Notes: a model not told the origin generated them from the letters alone. Positions 53,398 to 63,442 are shown, counted from the first letter of the stretch. The stretch is DNA of 64,000 nucleotides from an uncultured Pelagibacteraceae bacterium (GCA_902574035.1 CACGMC010000002.1:62001-126000), one strand, 5' to 3'. Numbers and translations: made by a program.

Positions 53398-55099
53398 TTT
53401 TTTTATTTTTATGTCTAACTATTTTAAATTTATAATCTTTTTGTTTAATTTGACTTATCAAGTTTGTAAAATTTTTCAAATCTTTAATCTGAATATCAAA
53501 AGAAAATTGTAAATAATCTTCTTTTCTTTTTAAAAGTTCAATATTCACAATATTGCTTTTGTTGAGACCAATTAAGGTGCTAATTTCACCTAAAACACCA
53601 GGATTGTGGGGTAAGTCAATTATTAAAGACGTATTATAAATTTTTTCACCATCCTGTTGTTTATTGTTTCTGCCTTGCCAATACCTTCTTATTGAAGCAC
53701 GTGCCTTTCCAGTTTTTGAAGATGACAACCAATGTAGAGATGGTGAAACATTCGAAGATGTAAGAATATTAACCATATCTCCATTTTTAAGCACCGTTTG
53801 AACAGGCATTTCTTTACCATTAATTTCGCATCCTATAGCTGTATCGCCAACTTTAGTATGAACCGCATAGGCAAAATCTATTGGGGTTCCATTTTTAGGT
53901 AATTTAATTACTGAACCTTTTGGTGTAAAGCAAAAAACATTATCTTGAAACATTTGTAATTTTGTAAATTCATAATAATGTTCAGGACTATTTCCTGTTT
54001 CAATTATTTCAACTAAATCTCTAAGCCAATCATATTCTTTCCAAGAAAGATCAGAAAATTTTTCTGAAGATTTGTACTTCCAATGTGATGCGATACCTCT
54101 TTCAGCAAATTCGTGCATTTCATAAGTTCTTATTTGTACTTCAATTCTCTGTTTGTATGGACCTATTAAAGCAGTATGGATGGATTTATACTTATTAATT
54201 TTGGGTGTAGAAATGTAATCTTTAAATTTTCCTGGAATTGCAGAATATTTAGAATGTAAAATACCAAGTGTTTTATAACAATCTTCAACAGAGGTTAATA
54301 AAATTCTAAAACCCACAATGTCAGTTAATTGTTCTAAAGAAATTTTTTTGTTTTGCATTTTGCGCCAAATTGAAAAAGGAGTTTTTTCTCTTCCTGCTAT
54401 TTTGGCTGTAACTCCGTTGTCTTTAAGCAAATTTATTAATTCTGCTGAAATAATTTTAAAATTATCATCTCTATTATTCTTAATAAATTTAAGTCTTTCT
54501 TGAATTAAATCCCTTGCTTTTTTATTTAATATTTCAAATGATAAATCTTCCAACTCATCTCGAATTCTATTCATTCCCATTCTATCTGCTAAAGGGGCGT
54601 AAATTTCCATAGTTTCCTTTGCTTTGCGAACCATTTTTTCTCTACCCCTAACAAATTTGATAGTTCTCATATTGTGTAATCTGTCGGCTAATTTTACTAG
54701 TAAAACACGGATATCTTTAGAAGTTGCTAAGATTAACTTTCTGAAATTTTCTGCTTTTGACTCACTTGAAGCTTTATCCTCAAGAGCAGAAATTTTAGTA
54801 ACCCCATCAACTAAATTTGCAACCTCTTCACCAAATTCTTTTTTTACTGTTTCATAAGTTACCTTAGTATCTTCAATTGTGTCATGCAACAACCCTGTAG
54901 CAATAGTTGCACTATCAAGTTTCAAATCTGTGAGAATTTTTGCTACAGCTACTGGGTGAATAATGTATGGAACGCCTTCATCTCTTTTTTGGTTTTTATG
55001 AGCATCAATTGCAAATTTAAATGCCTTATTTAGTGAGTCATGATTAAGAAATTTATTATAAGACTTAATTTCATTTATTAATTCATTGTTATTAATCAT
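53354..55099 (-). CDS. spoT: Bifunctional (p)ppGpp synthase/hydrolase, shortened
   Basis: RelA/SpoT homologue controlling the stringent response. Hydrolase residues are intact (HD at 72-73, RLHNMRT at 140-146); synthetase motifs YKSIH (304-308) and EVQIRT (320-325) are present; TGS spans about 386-450 and ACT about 492-565. The ~200 residues that normally separate TGS and ACT (helical and zinc-finger/conserved-cysteine region) are reduced to about 40. The protein is therefore 581 rather than ~720 aa. folK begins at its first base. Confidence 0.93.
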   Translation of the reverse strand: MINNNELINEIKSYNKFLNHDSLNKAFKFAIDAHKNQKRDEGVPYIIHPVAVAKILTDLKLDSATIATGLLHDTIEDTKVTYETVKKEFGEEVANLVDGVTKISALEDKASSESKAENFRKLILATSKDIRVLLVKLADRLHNMRTIKFVRGREKMVRKAKETMEIYAPLADRMGMNRIRDELEDLSFEILNKKARDLIQERLKFIKNNRDDNFKIISAELINLLKDNGVTAKIAGREKTPFSIWRKMQNKKISLEQLTDIVGFRILLTSVEDCYKTLGILHSKYSAIPGKFKDYISTPKINKYKSIHTALIGPYKQRIEVQIRTYEMHEFAERGIASHWKYKSSEKFSDLSWKEYDWLRDLVEIIETGNSPEHYYEFTKLQMFQDNVFCFTPKGSVIKLPKNGTPIDFAYAVHTKVGDTAIGCEINGKEMPVQTVLKNGDMVNILTSSNVSPSLHWLSSSKTGKARASIRRYWQGRNNKQQDGEKIYNTSLIIDLPHNPGVLGEISTLIGLNKSNIVNIELLKRKEDYLQFSFDIQIKDLKNFTNLISQIKQKDYKFKIVRHKNKKNAFLQRIFENFKRS

Positions 55100-55611
55100 T
55101 AATTCAATATATCACTTTTAATAAGTCTTGTAATCTCATTATGGGAATTTTTATCTAATTCTTGAAAAAAACTATCTATATTTTTATTAAATATCGGATG
55201 AAACCAATTAGGTTCAATCTCTTTTAAGGGGTAAATTACAAAATTTCTTAAATGTAGCCTTGGGTGTGGTGCTTCAAGTTCATCATTTTTAATAATTTCA
55301 CCGTTAAAGTCGATTATATCTATATCACATGTTCTGGGCTCATTCTTTTTTATCCGAATTCTTCCAAGTTTTTTTTCAATTTTTTTTATCTCATTAAGTA
55401 ATTCTTTTGATTTGAGGTTGCTTTCTAATTTGACACATAAATTTATAAATTTTGGATCTGCGTTGTTTGGGTAGGATGGGGTTTCATAAAAACTTGATAT
55501 TTTTATTAAATTTAATTTTAATTTTTTTAAATGGTTGATTGCTTTTATTATATTTTTTTCTCTACCTCCCTCTTCTAATGGAAGATTTGATCCTATGTTT
55601 AAATAAATCAT
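55099..55611 (-). CDS. folK: 2-amino-4-hydroxy-6-hydroxymethyldihydropteridine pyrophosphokinase
   Basis: Folate biosynthesis kinase (170 aa). [12 protein letters not shown] at the start, YETPSYPN, and [15 protein letters not shown] near 113-127 are family motifs, with [18 protein letters not shown] following. It shares a base with spoT and overlaps smpB by 4 bases. Folate supply serves the C1 chemistry of DmdA and GlyA. Confidence 0.92.
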   Translation of the reverse strand: MIYLNIGSNLPLEEGGREKNIIKAINHLKKLKLNLIKISSFYETPSYPNNADPKFINLCVKLESNLKSKELLNEIKKIEKKLGRIRIKKNEPRTCDIDIIDFNGEIIKNDELEAPHPRLHLRNFVIYPLKEIEPNWFHPIFNKNIDSFFQELDKNSHNEITRLIKSDILN

Positions 55612-56078
55612 TTGTTTTTTCTACTAAATATTTTTGCTTTTTCTCTCTGCCAATCTCTTTTTTTCTTAACTAATCTTTTGTCATATAATTTTTTTCCTTT
55701 ACCTACAGCTACTTGTATTTTCGCTTTTCCTTTATAAAAATACATTTTAGTAGGTACAATAGTCATTCCATCCTGATTAATTCTACCAATTAAAGTATTA
55801 ATTTGTTTTTTTGACAACAATAATTTTCGCTCTCTTTTTGGATCATGATTGTTGTATGAGGATTGCTTGTACAGTGGGATGTGTGAATTAATCAAAAATA
55901 TTTCACCCCCTTTGTCTATACCATAAGAGTCTGCTATACTGCCTTTACCAATTCTTAATGATTTTACCTCGGATCCTTTTAAAACTATTCCAGCTTCATA
56001 TAATTCTTTAAAATAATAATTAAAACTTGCTTTGCGGTTTAGGCAAATTAATTTTTGAGAAACATTTTTTGATTTCAT
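55608..56078 (-). CDS. smpB: SsrA-binding protein SmpB
   Basis: tmRNA partner in ribosome rescue. [38 protein letters not shown] and the C-terminal basic tail ([19 protein letters not shown]) are diagnostic. Length 156 aa is normal. The dapA start overlaps it by one base. Confidence 0.95.
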   Translation of the reverse strand: MKSKNVSQKLICLNRKASFNYYFKELYEAGIVLKGSEVKSLRIGKGSIADSYGIDKGGEIFLINSHIPLYKQSSYNNHDPKRERKLLLSKKQINTLIGRINQDGMTIVPTKMYFYKGKAKIQVAVGKGKKLYDKRLVKKKRDWQREKAKIFSRKNK

Positions 56079-56950
56079 TAGAGTAGTTTTGCAAATTTAA
56101 GTGCTTTTTCTACTTCTTTTTTTGTTTTTTCTGTTACCTGTACTAATGGCAATCTTACATCTGCTGGAGAAAGTCTTAAAAGAGATGCAGCGTATTTTAC
56201 TGGTGAAGGATTGCTCTCAATGAAGAGTGCTTTGTGCAACGGAGATAAAAGCTTATTAATCGATAGTGCAGTTTCATTGTCCTTAGATAAGGAAGCTTTA
56301 TGAAAATCGGCACAAAGTTTTGTTGCAACGTTAGCAGTAACACTTATACAACCAACACCTCCCCTTTTATTAAATTCGAGCGCATTATCATCCTCTCCAG
56401 TTAATTGAATAAACTCTTTTCCCATTTTGTTAAGCTGCATAGTTACTCTGTTTAAATCACCTGTAGCATCTTTTACACCTTTAATATTTTTTAACTCATA
56501 TAATCTTGCCATTGTATCTACTGTCATATCAATAACGGATCTTGAAGGTATATTGTAAATGATAATTGGAATGCCTACACTGTCATTAATTAATTTATAA
56601 TGTTGATATAGCCCCTCTTGAGTTGGTTTGTTGTAATAGGGGGTAACAATTAATAGACCGTCTGCGCCAGCATTCTCTGCATGTTTAGAAAGTTCAATTG
56701 CTTCAGAAGTTGAGTTGGAGCCAGTTCCAGCTATAACTGGAATTTTACCCTTGCACTCTTTAATTGCTATCTCAATTACTTTTTTATGTTCAATATGAGA
56801 TAAAGTTGGAGACTCGCCAGTTGTTCCAGCCGGTACAACGCCATTTGTACCATTTTTAAGATGATGATGTAATATTTCACTATAATTGGCCTCGTCTAAT
56901 TTATTATTTTTAAACGGTGTTATTAACGCTACGATTGAACCTTTGAACAT
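56078..56950 (-). CDS. dapA: 4-hydroxy-tetrahydrodipicolinate synthase
   Basis: First committed lysine/diaminopimelate step, condensing pyruvate and aspartate semialdehyde. [19 protein letters not shown] (catalytic Tyr) and the Schiff-base lysine in [10 protein letters not shown] are all present. Length 290 aa is normal. It is the first gene of the ten-gene run and is divergent from slt with 33 bases between starts. Confidence 0.96.
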   Translation of the reverse strand: MFKGSIVALITPFKNNKLDEANYSEILHHHLKNGTNGVVPAGTTGESPTLSHIEHKKVIEIAIKECKGKIPVIAGTGSNSTSEAIELSKHAENAGADGLLIVTPYYNKPTQEGLYQHYKLINDSVGIPIIIYNIPSRSVIDMTVDTMARLYELKNIKGVKDATGDLNRVTMQLNKMGKEFIQLTGEDDNALEFNKRGGVGCISVTANVATKLCADFHKASLSKDNETALSINKLLSPLHKALFIESNPSPVKYAASLLRLSPADVRLPLVQVTEKTKKEVEKALKFAKLL

Positions 56951-56983
56951 AAATCAATATAAGATTAATTATTATCTATTTTT

Positions 56984-59236
56984 ATGCTTATTCGATTAAT
57001 TAGTCTAGCTATTTTATTGCTTTTAATTGATACAAATCACATCAGTTTGGCTGATGAAAATTTCATATTGCCTAAAGACAAACCTTCAGTTTTTAAAAAA
57101 ATTGAAAAACCAAGAACAACTAGTAAAGAGTTATTGCCTCAATCAAAACCAATTATTAAAACTAAAACTATTAAAAAAAAGGATGAAACTAAAGAGAAAG
57201 TCAAAATAAAAGTAAAGGAAGAAGAGAAAGTAGTAAAAAAAGTTGAAAAAAAAATTACCACTGATGCTTTCGTATTACCTCAAAAAAAGCCCAAAACAAT
57301 TAGAAAAACAACTGCTTCAGTTAAAAAATCAAAGTTTCTAAATCAAAAAGATTTTGAAAGAGCAAAAATAGCATTTAGTCAAATCAAATCAGGAAAGGTG
57401 ATAACTGGATACAAAACCTCTGAAAAAATAAAAGATAAAGACTTTAAGTTATTCGTACAATGGATTTATTTGATGAAGAGTTCAAATAACGCAACATTTT
57501 CAACATATGAAACTTTTATAAGAAATAATACAGATTTTCCAAGAATAGGGAGATTACAATATTTGGCTGAACAGAAAATTTATCTCAAAAATTCTTCTCC
57601 GAAAAATATAATTAGATGGTTTGATGATTTTCCACCTGTTAGTGGTACAGGAAAATTAAAATTAGGTGAAGCATACTTTGATTTAAAAGATATAAATAAT
57701 TCTAAAAAATTAATAAAGGAAGGTTGGATAAATGCGGATTTGAGTAAGAGTCAATTAAGATTTTATCGAAAAAAATTCAAATCAATATTAGATAGTGAAG
57801 ATCACATAAAAAGAGCAGATTATTTAGCCTGGAATAAAAAATATTGGGACCTTAAGAGAATGCTTGTCTATTTGCCTTCAGATTTTAAAGCCTTATATAA
57901 CGCTAGACAAATATTAATGAGTAACTCTTACGGAGTTGATAATGCTATTGCAAAAGTACCTGATAGATTTAAAAAGGATATTGGACTTGAATATGATAGA
58001 TTAAAATGGAGAAATAGAAGAGGAAGATTAGAGTCCTCTCTGCAAATACTTTACGATAACTCAAATAGATCAGAGGAAGAGTTAGTAAGAGCTGACCTGT
58101 GGTGGAAACAAAGAGAAAGTATAGTAAGAAGTTTAATTTATAAAAAAAGGTATAAAACTGCTTATAAAGTAGCAAGCGAACATTCTCTTTCATCTGGGCC
58201 AGAATTTGCAGAAGCTGAATGGTTAGCGGGCTGGATTGCACATTCATTCCTAAAATCACAAGAATACGCTATAAACCATTTTTTAAATTTTTATGATAAT
58301 GTTAGTTATCCTATAAGTTTGGCAAGAGGTGCTTATTGGTTGGGTAAGTCATACCAAGAAACGGGCAATTCCAAAAAAGCTGAAGAATATTTCAAAGCAG
58401 GTTCAAATTTTTTAACAACATACTATGGACAACTTTGTTTCAAAGAAATTAATTATGGAGGAGAATTTACTTTAAAAGAAGATGCTTCATATTCCAAAGA
58501 TTATGAGAAAGAATTCTTAAAAAATAGACTTGTTAGAATTATAAAAATTCTTAAAGAGCTTGATCATACAAAATATTCAAAAGATGTTCTTAAGCACTTA
58601 GCAAGTTTAAACATTGAGGAAGGTAGCGAGGTATTAGCAGCAAAATTATCAACTGAGATAGAGAGGTATGATTTCGCTATTCAAATTTCCAAAAAAGCTT
58701 CGTATGAAAAAAGATTTTATTTAAAATATAATTATCCTATTATTTCAACACCAAGAGAAATTAATAATAAACCTATGCCCCCGAGTGAAATGATACACGC
58801 CATTATCAGGCAAGAAAGTGAGTTTGACAGTAAAGCAAATAGTTATGCTGGTGCTAGAGGTATGATGCAATTGATGAAATATACTGCTAAGATTGTAGCA
58901 AAACAGGCAAAGTTACCTTATAGCATAAGCGGTTTAACAGATGATCCTATTTATAATATTAAATTAGGTTCTTATTATTTTGACGGATTATTAACAGATT
59001 ATAATGGGATTTATCCTTTCGCGATAGCAGCTTACAACGCGGGTCCTAATAGAGTAAAAACTTGGAGAAGAGTCAATGGTGATCCAACTAAAAATCAATT
59101 AAGCTATATAGACTGGATTGAATTAATAAGATTTAAAGAAACAAGGAATTATGTTCAAAGAGTATTAGAGAACGTCAATGTGTATAAATATATGATAACT
59201 CAAGAACCTGTTAGAATTGAGGAATTTTTTAAATAA
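56984..59236 (+). CDS. slt: Soluble lytic murein transglycosylase
   Basis: A 750-aa periplasmic enzyme cleaving glycan strands to anhydro-muropeptides. A signal peptide (residues 1-23) is followed by a Lys/Glu-rich low-complexity stretch (about 35-115) holding three LPxxKP motifs (29-34, 51-56, 98-103). A long helical solenoid (about 120-590) precedes the SLT domain: IIRQESEFDSKANSYAGARG with catalytic Glu, MMQLMKYTAK and AIAAYNAGPNRVKTW. It ends one base before tRNA-Ser on the other strand. Confidence 0.92.
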   Translation: MLIRLISLAILLLLIDTNHISLADENFILPKDKPSVFKKIEKPRTTSKELLPQSKPIIKTKTIKKKDETKEKVKIKVKEEEKVVKKVEKKITTDAFVLPQKKPKTIRKTTASVKKSKFLNQKDFERAKIAFSQIKSGKVITGYKTSEKIKDKDFKLFVQWIYLMKSSNNATFSTYETFIRNNTDFPRIGRLQYLAEQKIYLKNSSPKNIIRWFDDFPPVSGTGKLKLGEAYFDLKDINNSKKLIKEGWINADLSKSQLRFYRKKFKSILDSEDHIKRADYLAWNKKYWDLKRMLVYLPSDFKALYNARQILMSNSYGVDNAIAKVPDRFKKDIGLEYDRLKWRNRRGRLESSLQILYDNSNRSEEELVRADLWWKQRESIVRSLIYKKRYKTAYKVASEHSLSSGPEFAEAEWLAGWIAHSFLKSQEYAINHFLNFYDNVSYPISLARGAYWLGKSYQETGNSKKAEEYFKAGSNFLTTYYGQLCFKEINYGGEFTLKEDASYSKDYEKEFLKNRLVRIIKILKELDHTKYSKDVLKHLASLNIEEGSEVLAAKLSTEIERYDFAIQISKKASYEKRFYLKYNYPIISTPREINNKPMPPSEMIHAIIRQESEFDSKANSYAGARGMMQLMKYTAKIVAKQAKLPYSISGLTDDPIYNIKLGSYYFDGLLTDYNGIYPFAIAAYNAGPNRVKTWRRVNGDPTKNQLSYIDWIELIRFKETRNYVQRVLENVNVYKYMITQEPVRIEEFFK

Positions 59237-59237
59237 C

Positions 59238-59329
59238 TGGCGGAAGAGGAGAGATTCGAACTCTCGGTACGATGTTACTCGTACGGTTAGTTAGCAACCA
59301 ACTGGTTTCAACCGCTCACCCACTCTTCC
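59238..59329 (-). tRNA. tRNA-Ser (GCT)
   Basis: A 92-base tRNA on the minus strand with acceptor GGAAGAG/CTCTTCC, discriminator G, encoded CCA (59240-59238), anticodon stem GTTGG/CTAAC with loop TTGCTAA (anticodon GCT), and the long variable arm typical of tRNA-Ser. T-arm GAGAGTTCGAATCTCTC is clear. Confidence 0.96.
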
Positions 59330-59398
59330 GTATTTCCAGTGTTATTTAGTACTAATTATTAAATTATTACCATATAAATCAATCAAAAAAATGGTGAA

Positions 59399-60271
59399 AT
59401 GAAAAAAAAATTATTTGAAGGATCTTTATTTACTGTAGGCGCTTCTCTTTGGTGGGGTATCATTGGTGTAATTTATTTCAAATTTGTGTCTTTTGCGTCA
59501 CCTGTTGAATTGACAATACATCGTACTATTTGGACAACAGTGCTTTTAGTATTTACAACCTTTTATTTTAGAAAGTGGTCAGAATTTAAAAAAGTATCTA
59601 AATCTCTAAATACTCTAGGTTTATTATTTCTTACTGGAGTTTTAGTTTCTATTAATTGGTTTACATGGCTTTATTCTATCTCAGTAAACAATATGCTAGA
59701 TGCATCGCTTGGATATTATATTTTTCCTTTATTAAGTGTTTTTTTGGGAAGGATATTTTTAAAGGAAAAAATTAATAGAAATAAATCAATCGCTATATTT
59801 CTTGTTTTTTTATCTATAATTTATTTACTAATTCAATTTAAGAATATTCCATGGATTGGTTTAACAGTCGCAATCACATTTAGTTTTTATACTTTAATAA
59901 GAAAAAAAATAAATATTTCATCAGATATAGGATTATTTTTTGAAACTTTGTTGATATCCCCAATAGCATTAATTTTATTCAGCTCTCTCGTTTTCAATAA
60001 TACAAATGTCTTTGGATTTAATAATCCTACATTGTCTTTTTATTTGTTTTTTGCAGGATTTATGACACTCGTTCCTCTCTTTATGTACATAAAAGGATTT
60101 GAATTAATAGGAATAGGACCTGCGAGCATGATATTTTTTTTGACACCAACAGCTCAATTTTTTTTAAGTATATTTTACCTAGGTCAACCACTTGAAATAG
60201 AAAAATTAATAAGTTTTTTATTTATATGGATAGCAGTAATAATTTACCTTAACGAATTGCGTAAAGAGTGA
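59399..60271 (+). CDS. RarD-like EamA-family permease
   Basis: A 290-aa drug/metabolite transporter superfamily protein with about ten helices in two repeats. EGSLFTVGASLWWGIIGVIYF and the SINWFTWLYSISVNNMLDAS segment are the RarD signature. Substrate unknown. It ends convergently, overlapping the SSS transporter by 28 bases. Confidence 0.83.
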   Translation: MKKKLFEGSLFTVGASLWWGIIGVIYFKFVSFASPVELTIHRTIWTTVLLVFTTFYFRKWSEFKKVSKSLNTLGLLFLTGVLVSINWFTWLYSISVNNMLDASLGYYIFPLLSVFLGRIFLKEKINRNKSIAIFLVFLSIIYLLIQFKNIPWIGLTVAITFSFYTLIRKKINISSDIGLFFETLLISPIALILFSSLVFNNTNVFGFNNPTLSFYLFFAGFMTLVPLFMYIKGFELIGIGPASMIFFLTPTAQFFLSIFYLGQPLEIEKLISFLFIWIAVIIYLNELRKE

Positions 60272-61695
60272 AATAAAATTATTATAAGAGGAGCAAATAG
60301 AGATATAAGAAAAGATATAAAAAGTAGATTTGTTCTAATAAAAATTGAAAAATTATCAATAGATATCAAATTTCCTACTAAAATACTTGTCTCAAAATTT
60401 TGACTTGGAAAAAACAACAGACCAAAAATCAAACCAAGAGTTATTGAATAAGCTGCAAGTTTAGGATTAATATTTTTGTTAAAAAAACCATAAAAAATTG
60501 TAACAACAGCAGCACAGCAAAGAAGATCAGCCAATAAAAATAAATATAATATACTATATCCTCTTGATGCAAAAATAAAAACTATAGAACATATAAATAT
60601 AATAATAAAATTTGTTTTTTCTTTAATTTTCTTCCCTTTAATCATTTTATTTATTTGACTACCATTCACGATTAGCAAACTTGAAATAGCATTTATTAAT
60701 GTGTCAATGGTACTTAATGTTAATGACAATGCTAAAATTAATACTGACACAACTATAAGAGATTTTTTTTCATCTAGAATTAAGTCAAAGAAAGCAAGAT
60801 CTGGAGTAACTTTTGAATTTAATGAAAAAGATATTAAACCTGAATATCCCATCCAAAAAACTATTATAAAAATTATAATAGATGAATTAATTAAACTTTT
60901 TTTTAAAATTGAATTATTTTTTGCTGAAAAAACTCTTTGCCAATTTCCTTGATGAAATAAATTGGTACAAGCCACCGCTATGAAAAAAGTTAAACCAGCT
61001 GTGTAGTTGGGTAAATAATCTTTGCCAATTAATTGTGGTGAATTTATTTTTATTATTTCATAGCTAGTTAGATTTAAGTTGCTAAAAACTAAAATTAATG
61101 AAAATAAAATAATGCACATTATAAAAATAAACTGATATTTGTCAGTAATAATTGAAAGTTTAAAACCCCCTCTTAATATATAAAGTAAACAAATGATTAA
61201 GGTTAAACCTGCGGTAACCCATAATGGAATTTTTGAAATATAATTTAATAAAAATGCTATAGCCGTCACCTCAGCAATTAAAAAAATTATCAAATAAAAT
61301 AGTATTAAGAATAAACTTAATTTTAATATAGTTTGACCAAATCTTTTTTGTATAAATTCAGTTAGTGTTAAACCGTTTGGAAATTCTTTTCGGATTTTAG
61401 GACCAAAATTGTAAAGAAATAACATTGGCGCGGCCGTGCCTAATGCATAACCGATTACGGCACCTATCCCTCCCCAAGTTGCTGCAGAAGGAGGGCCAAA
61501 TAAAATCCAAGCTCCCAGTGCTGATGCTGTTAGGCTCGAAGTTAATGAAAATGTATTTTCATCCCTATCACCAACAATATAATTTTTATTATTAAATATT
61601 TTTTTATTATTTAAGTAACCAAGCCATATAAAGAACAGGCCAATTAATATTGTGATAGCTATTGTTGTTTGTTGCGATAAAAGTATTTTATCCAT
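60244..61695 (-). CDS. thiV: SSS-family transporter under TPP riboswitch control (ThiV-type)
   Basis: A 483-aa sodium:solute symporter with about 13 helices; SLTASALGAWILFGPPSAA and RKEFPNGLTLTEFI are typical of the SSS fold. A TPP riboswitch immediately precedes its ATG. In SAR11, ThiV is an SSS-type transporter linked to uptake of the thiamin pyrimidine HMP under such a riboswitch, which is the best explanation here. Identity as ThiV is context-based. The start ATG lies 2 bases after AGGGAG. Confidence 0.85.
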   Translation of the reverse strand: MDKILLSQQTTIAITILIGLFFIWLGYLNNKKIFNNKNYIVGDRDENTFSLTSSLTASALGAWILFGPPSAATWGGIGAVIGYALGTAAPMLFLYNFGPKIRKEFPNGLTLTEFIQKRFGQTILKLSLFLILFYLIIFLIAEVTAIAFLLNYISKIPLWVTAGLTLIICLLYILRGGFKLSIITDKYQFIFIMCIILFSLILVFSNLNLTSYEIIKINSPQLIGKDYLPNYTAGLTFFIAVACTNLFHQGNWQRVFSAKNNSILKKSLINSSIIIFIIVFWMGYSGLISFSLNSKVTPDLAFFDLILDEKKSLIVVSVLILALSLTLSTIDTLINAISSLLIVNGSQINKMIKGKKIKEKTNFIIIFICSIVFIFASRGYSILYLFLLADLLCCAAVVTIFYGFFNKNINPKLAAYSITLGLIFGLLFFPSQNFETSILVGNLISIDNFSIFIRTNLLFISFLISLFAPLIIILFHSLRNSLR

Positions 61696-61696
61696 A

Positions 61697-61760
61697 GCTC
61701 CCTTACTGAATTACCGGTCAGGTTCGTCGGGTATAATCTCAGTCTTTCTGACACCCCGTA
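61697..61760 (-). promoter_or_regulatory. TPP (thiamin pyrophosphate) riboswitch, THI-box
   Basis: Read on the minus strand: GGGGTG, then a small hairpin (GTC-AGAAA-GAC), CTGAGATTATACCC, GACGAACCTGACCGGTAAT and AGTAAGGGAG, all in order; CTGAGA, the ACCC, GAACCTGA and the AGGGA are the conserved TPP-aptamer elements. The AGGGAG also sits 2 bases before the thiV ATG as a Shine-Dalgarno sequence, so control is probably at translation initiation. P1 is weak; AUAC may pair with GCUAU across the start codon. Confidence 0.92.
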
Positions 61761-61765
61761 TTTTT

Positions 61766-63049
61766 TTATACTACTATTTTAGGCAAAGAGTCAAATGAAG
61801 CAGTATCTATTTTAGATGAATGTTCTCTTCTCATTTTCCAACCTTTGCTTAGTCCTGCTTGAGCTATACTGATCGCATATCGTCCGTATTTTGTATTAGT
61901 ATAATCTATAGCTTTCATTAATTTCTTAGATTTGTTTTCAAGAAGTGGAGTTAAAAGATTCTGATCATTTTGATTTGCATCTTTCAATCCTGATAAGATT
62001 ATTCCAGCTTTTTGATAAGCATAACCGTATTTGTATATATCGGTTAGTGCTTTAACAGCATTTTTTATTAATTCTATGCTATTACTAGTAGGGATTGCTA
62101 AATCTATTGTTTTTGAATTAGAGTAGTATCTTCTATTTTTATCAAATGGACTTGTTCTGATAAATACTGTTATTGTTTTTGCTATTTGATCATCAGCTCT
62201 AATTTTTTCTGCTGCATTCAAGCAATGTGTAATAACTGATTCCTCTAATTCATTTAAATCTTTTACTTTTCTACCAAATGATCTTGAGACACAACAATTC
62301 TTCCTTTTCTCTTGATCTATTTGTAAGTCAATACAAGGTATTCCTCTTAGTTCCATTGCTGTTTTTGCGCCTAAAACATTTGTTCCTTTTTTTACCCACG
62401 TGTTTGAAACATTTTTTAAATCATAAGCGTTGCTTATATTGTTCTTATGGTAAAACTTAGATAGCTGTTTACCTACCCCCCAAACATCTTCAATTTGAAA
62501 TTTTTTTAACCTTTCATCAATATTTGTATTTAAATAAATTACACCTGCTTTTTCTTTTTTTGCTATATGATTGGCTACTTTACTTAATGTTTTTGTGCTG
62601 GCTATACCTACGCTTGTTGGTATACCCGTCCACTTAAGAACTCTTGATCTTATCTCTCTTCCATAATCCTCAACTCCTTTTTCATCTATAAAAGATAAAT
62701 CAATAAAAGCTTCATCGATTGAATAAATTTCTACTTTTGGTGAAAAAGTTTTTAATACTTTCATAACTCTTCTCGATATATCTCCATACAATGCATAGTT
62801 TGATGAATACACTTCAACTTTATTTTTTTTTACTAATTCTTTTACTTTGAAGTAGGGCTCTCCCATTTTAATACCTAAATCTTTTGCTTCTCTTGATCTA
62901 GATATTACACATCCATCATTATTTGATAAAACTACTACAGCTTTTTTTTGTATCTTAGGATTAAAAAGTCTCTCACAGGATACGTAAAATGAATTACAAT
63001 CTACTAAGGCTATTCTATTTTTCTTAGTTGTGTACTTGATGGATGACAT
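61766..63049 (-). CDS. umuC: Y-family DNA polymerase V catalytic subunit UmuC
   Basis: SOS-induced translesion polymerase (427 aa). Asp17 in LVDCNSFYVSCERLF and Asp112-Glu113 in YSIDEAFIDLS are the metal-binding acids; NNDGCVISRS and the ASTKTLSKVANHIAK segment are UmuC-typical. It overlaps umuD by 26 bases. Its stop is 6 bases upstream of the TPP riboswitch on the same strand. Confidence 0.93.
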   Translation of the reverse strand: MSSIKYTTKKNRIALVDCNSFYVSCERLFNPKIQKKAVVVLSNNDGCVISRSREAKDLGIKMGEPYFKVKELVKKNKVEVYSSNYALYGDISRRVMKVLKTFSPKVEIYSIDEAFIDLSFIDEKGVEDYGREIRSRVLKWTGIPTSVGIASTKTLSKVANHIAKKEKAGVIYLNTNIDERLKKFQIEDVWGVGKQLSKFYHKNNISNAYDLKNVSNTWVKKGTNVLGAKTAMELRGIPCIDLQIDQEKRKNCCVSRSFGRKVKDLNELEESVITHCLNAAEKIRADDQIAKTITVFIRTSPFDKNRRYYSNSKTIDLAIPTSNSIELIKNAVKALTDIYKYGYAYQKAGIILSGLKDANQNDQNLLTPLLENKSKKLMKAIDYTNTKYGRYAISIAQAGLSKGWKMRREHSSKIDTASFDSLPKIVV

Positions 63050-63422
63050 AAGTTACCACTCCCCAAATAATTACTTCTTGATCTTTTGCTAAATGAATTC
63101 TTTCTGATTTTTTCTTAGATCCAGATGTTAAAAATGTTTCCCCTTTTTCTTTCAGGATTGTTTTCACCACTAATTCATCGTTAACATTGGCTATAACTGT
63201 TGAAAGATTTTTTGGGTTAATACTTCTATCTACTATTAATAAATCACCATCGTAGATTCCTACACTATTCATAGACTTGCCTTGAACTCTAATTATAAAT
63301 GTTGCTGGTGAATTTTTTATAAGATGATGATTTAAATCTACATCATCCTCTATATAATCTGTTGCGGGGGATGGAAAACCCGCTCCTACTTTGTGTATGT
63401 AATAAGGTATTTTCAGCTCCAT
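63024..63422 (-). CDS. umuD: UmuD mutagenesis protein (S24 peptidase)
   Basis: A 132-aa LexA-fold autoprotease. The cleavage site Ala14-Gly15 (VGAGFPSPA), Ser50 (GKSMNSVGIYDGD) and Lys87 (ELVVKTIL) are intact. After RecA-stimulated cleavage UmuD' forms Pol V with UmuC. It starts 14 bases after the predicted transcription start and lies under a LexA-type operator. Confidence 0.93.
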   Translation of the reverse strand: MELKIPYYIHKVGAGFPSPATDYIEDDVDLNHHLIKNSPATFIIRVQGKSMNSVGIYDGDLLIVDRSINPKNLSTVIANVNDELVVKTILKEKGETFLTSGSKKKSERIHLAKDQEVIIWGVVTYVIHQVHN

Positions 63423-63426
63423 AAAT

Positions 63427-63441
63427 GTTCTTATTTTGTTC
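63427..63441 (-). promoter_or_regulatory. LexA/SOS box of the umuDC operon
   Basis: GTTC (63427-63430), 7 bases, GTTC (63438-63441) on the plus strand, that is GAAC-N7-GAAC reading toward umuD. GTTC-N7-GTTC is the known alphaproteobacterial LexA site. It covers the predicted transcription start, 5 to 19 bases before the ATG. Confidence 0.85.
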
Positions 63442-63442
63442 T

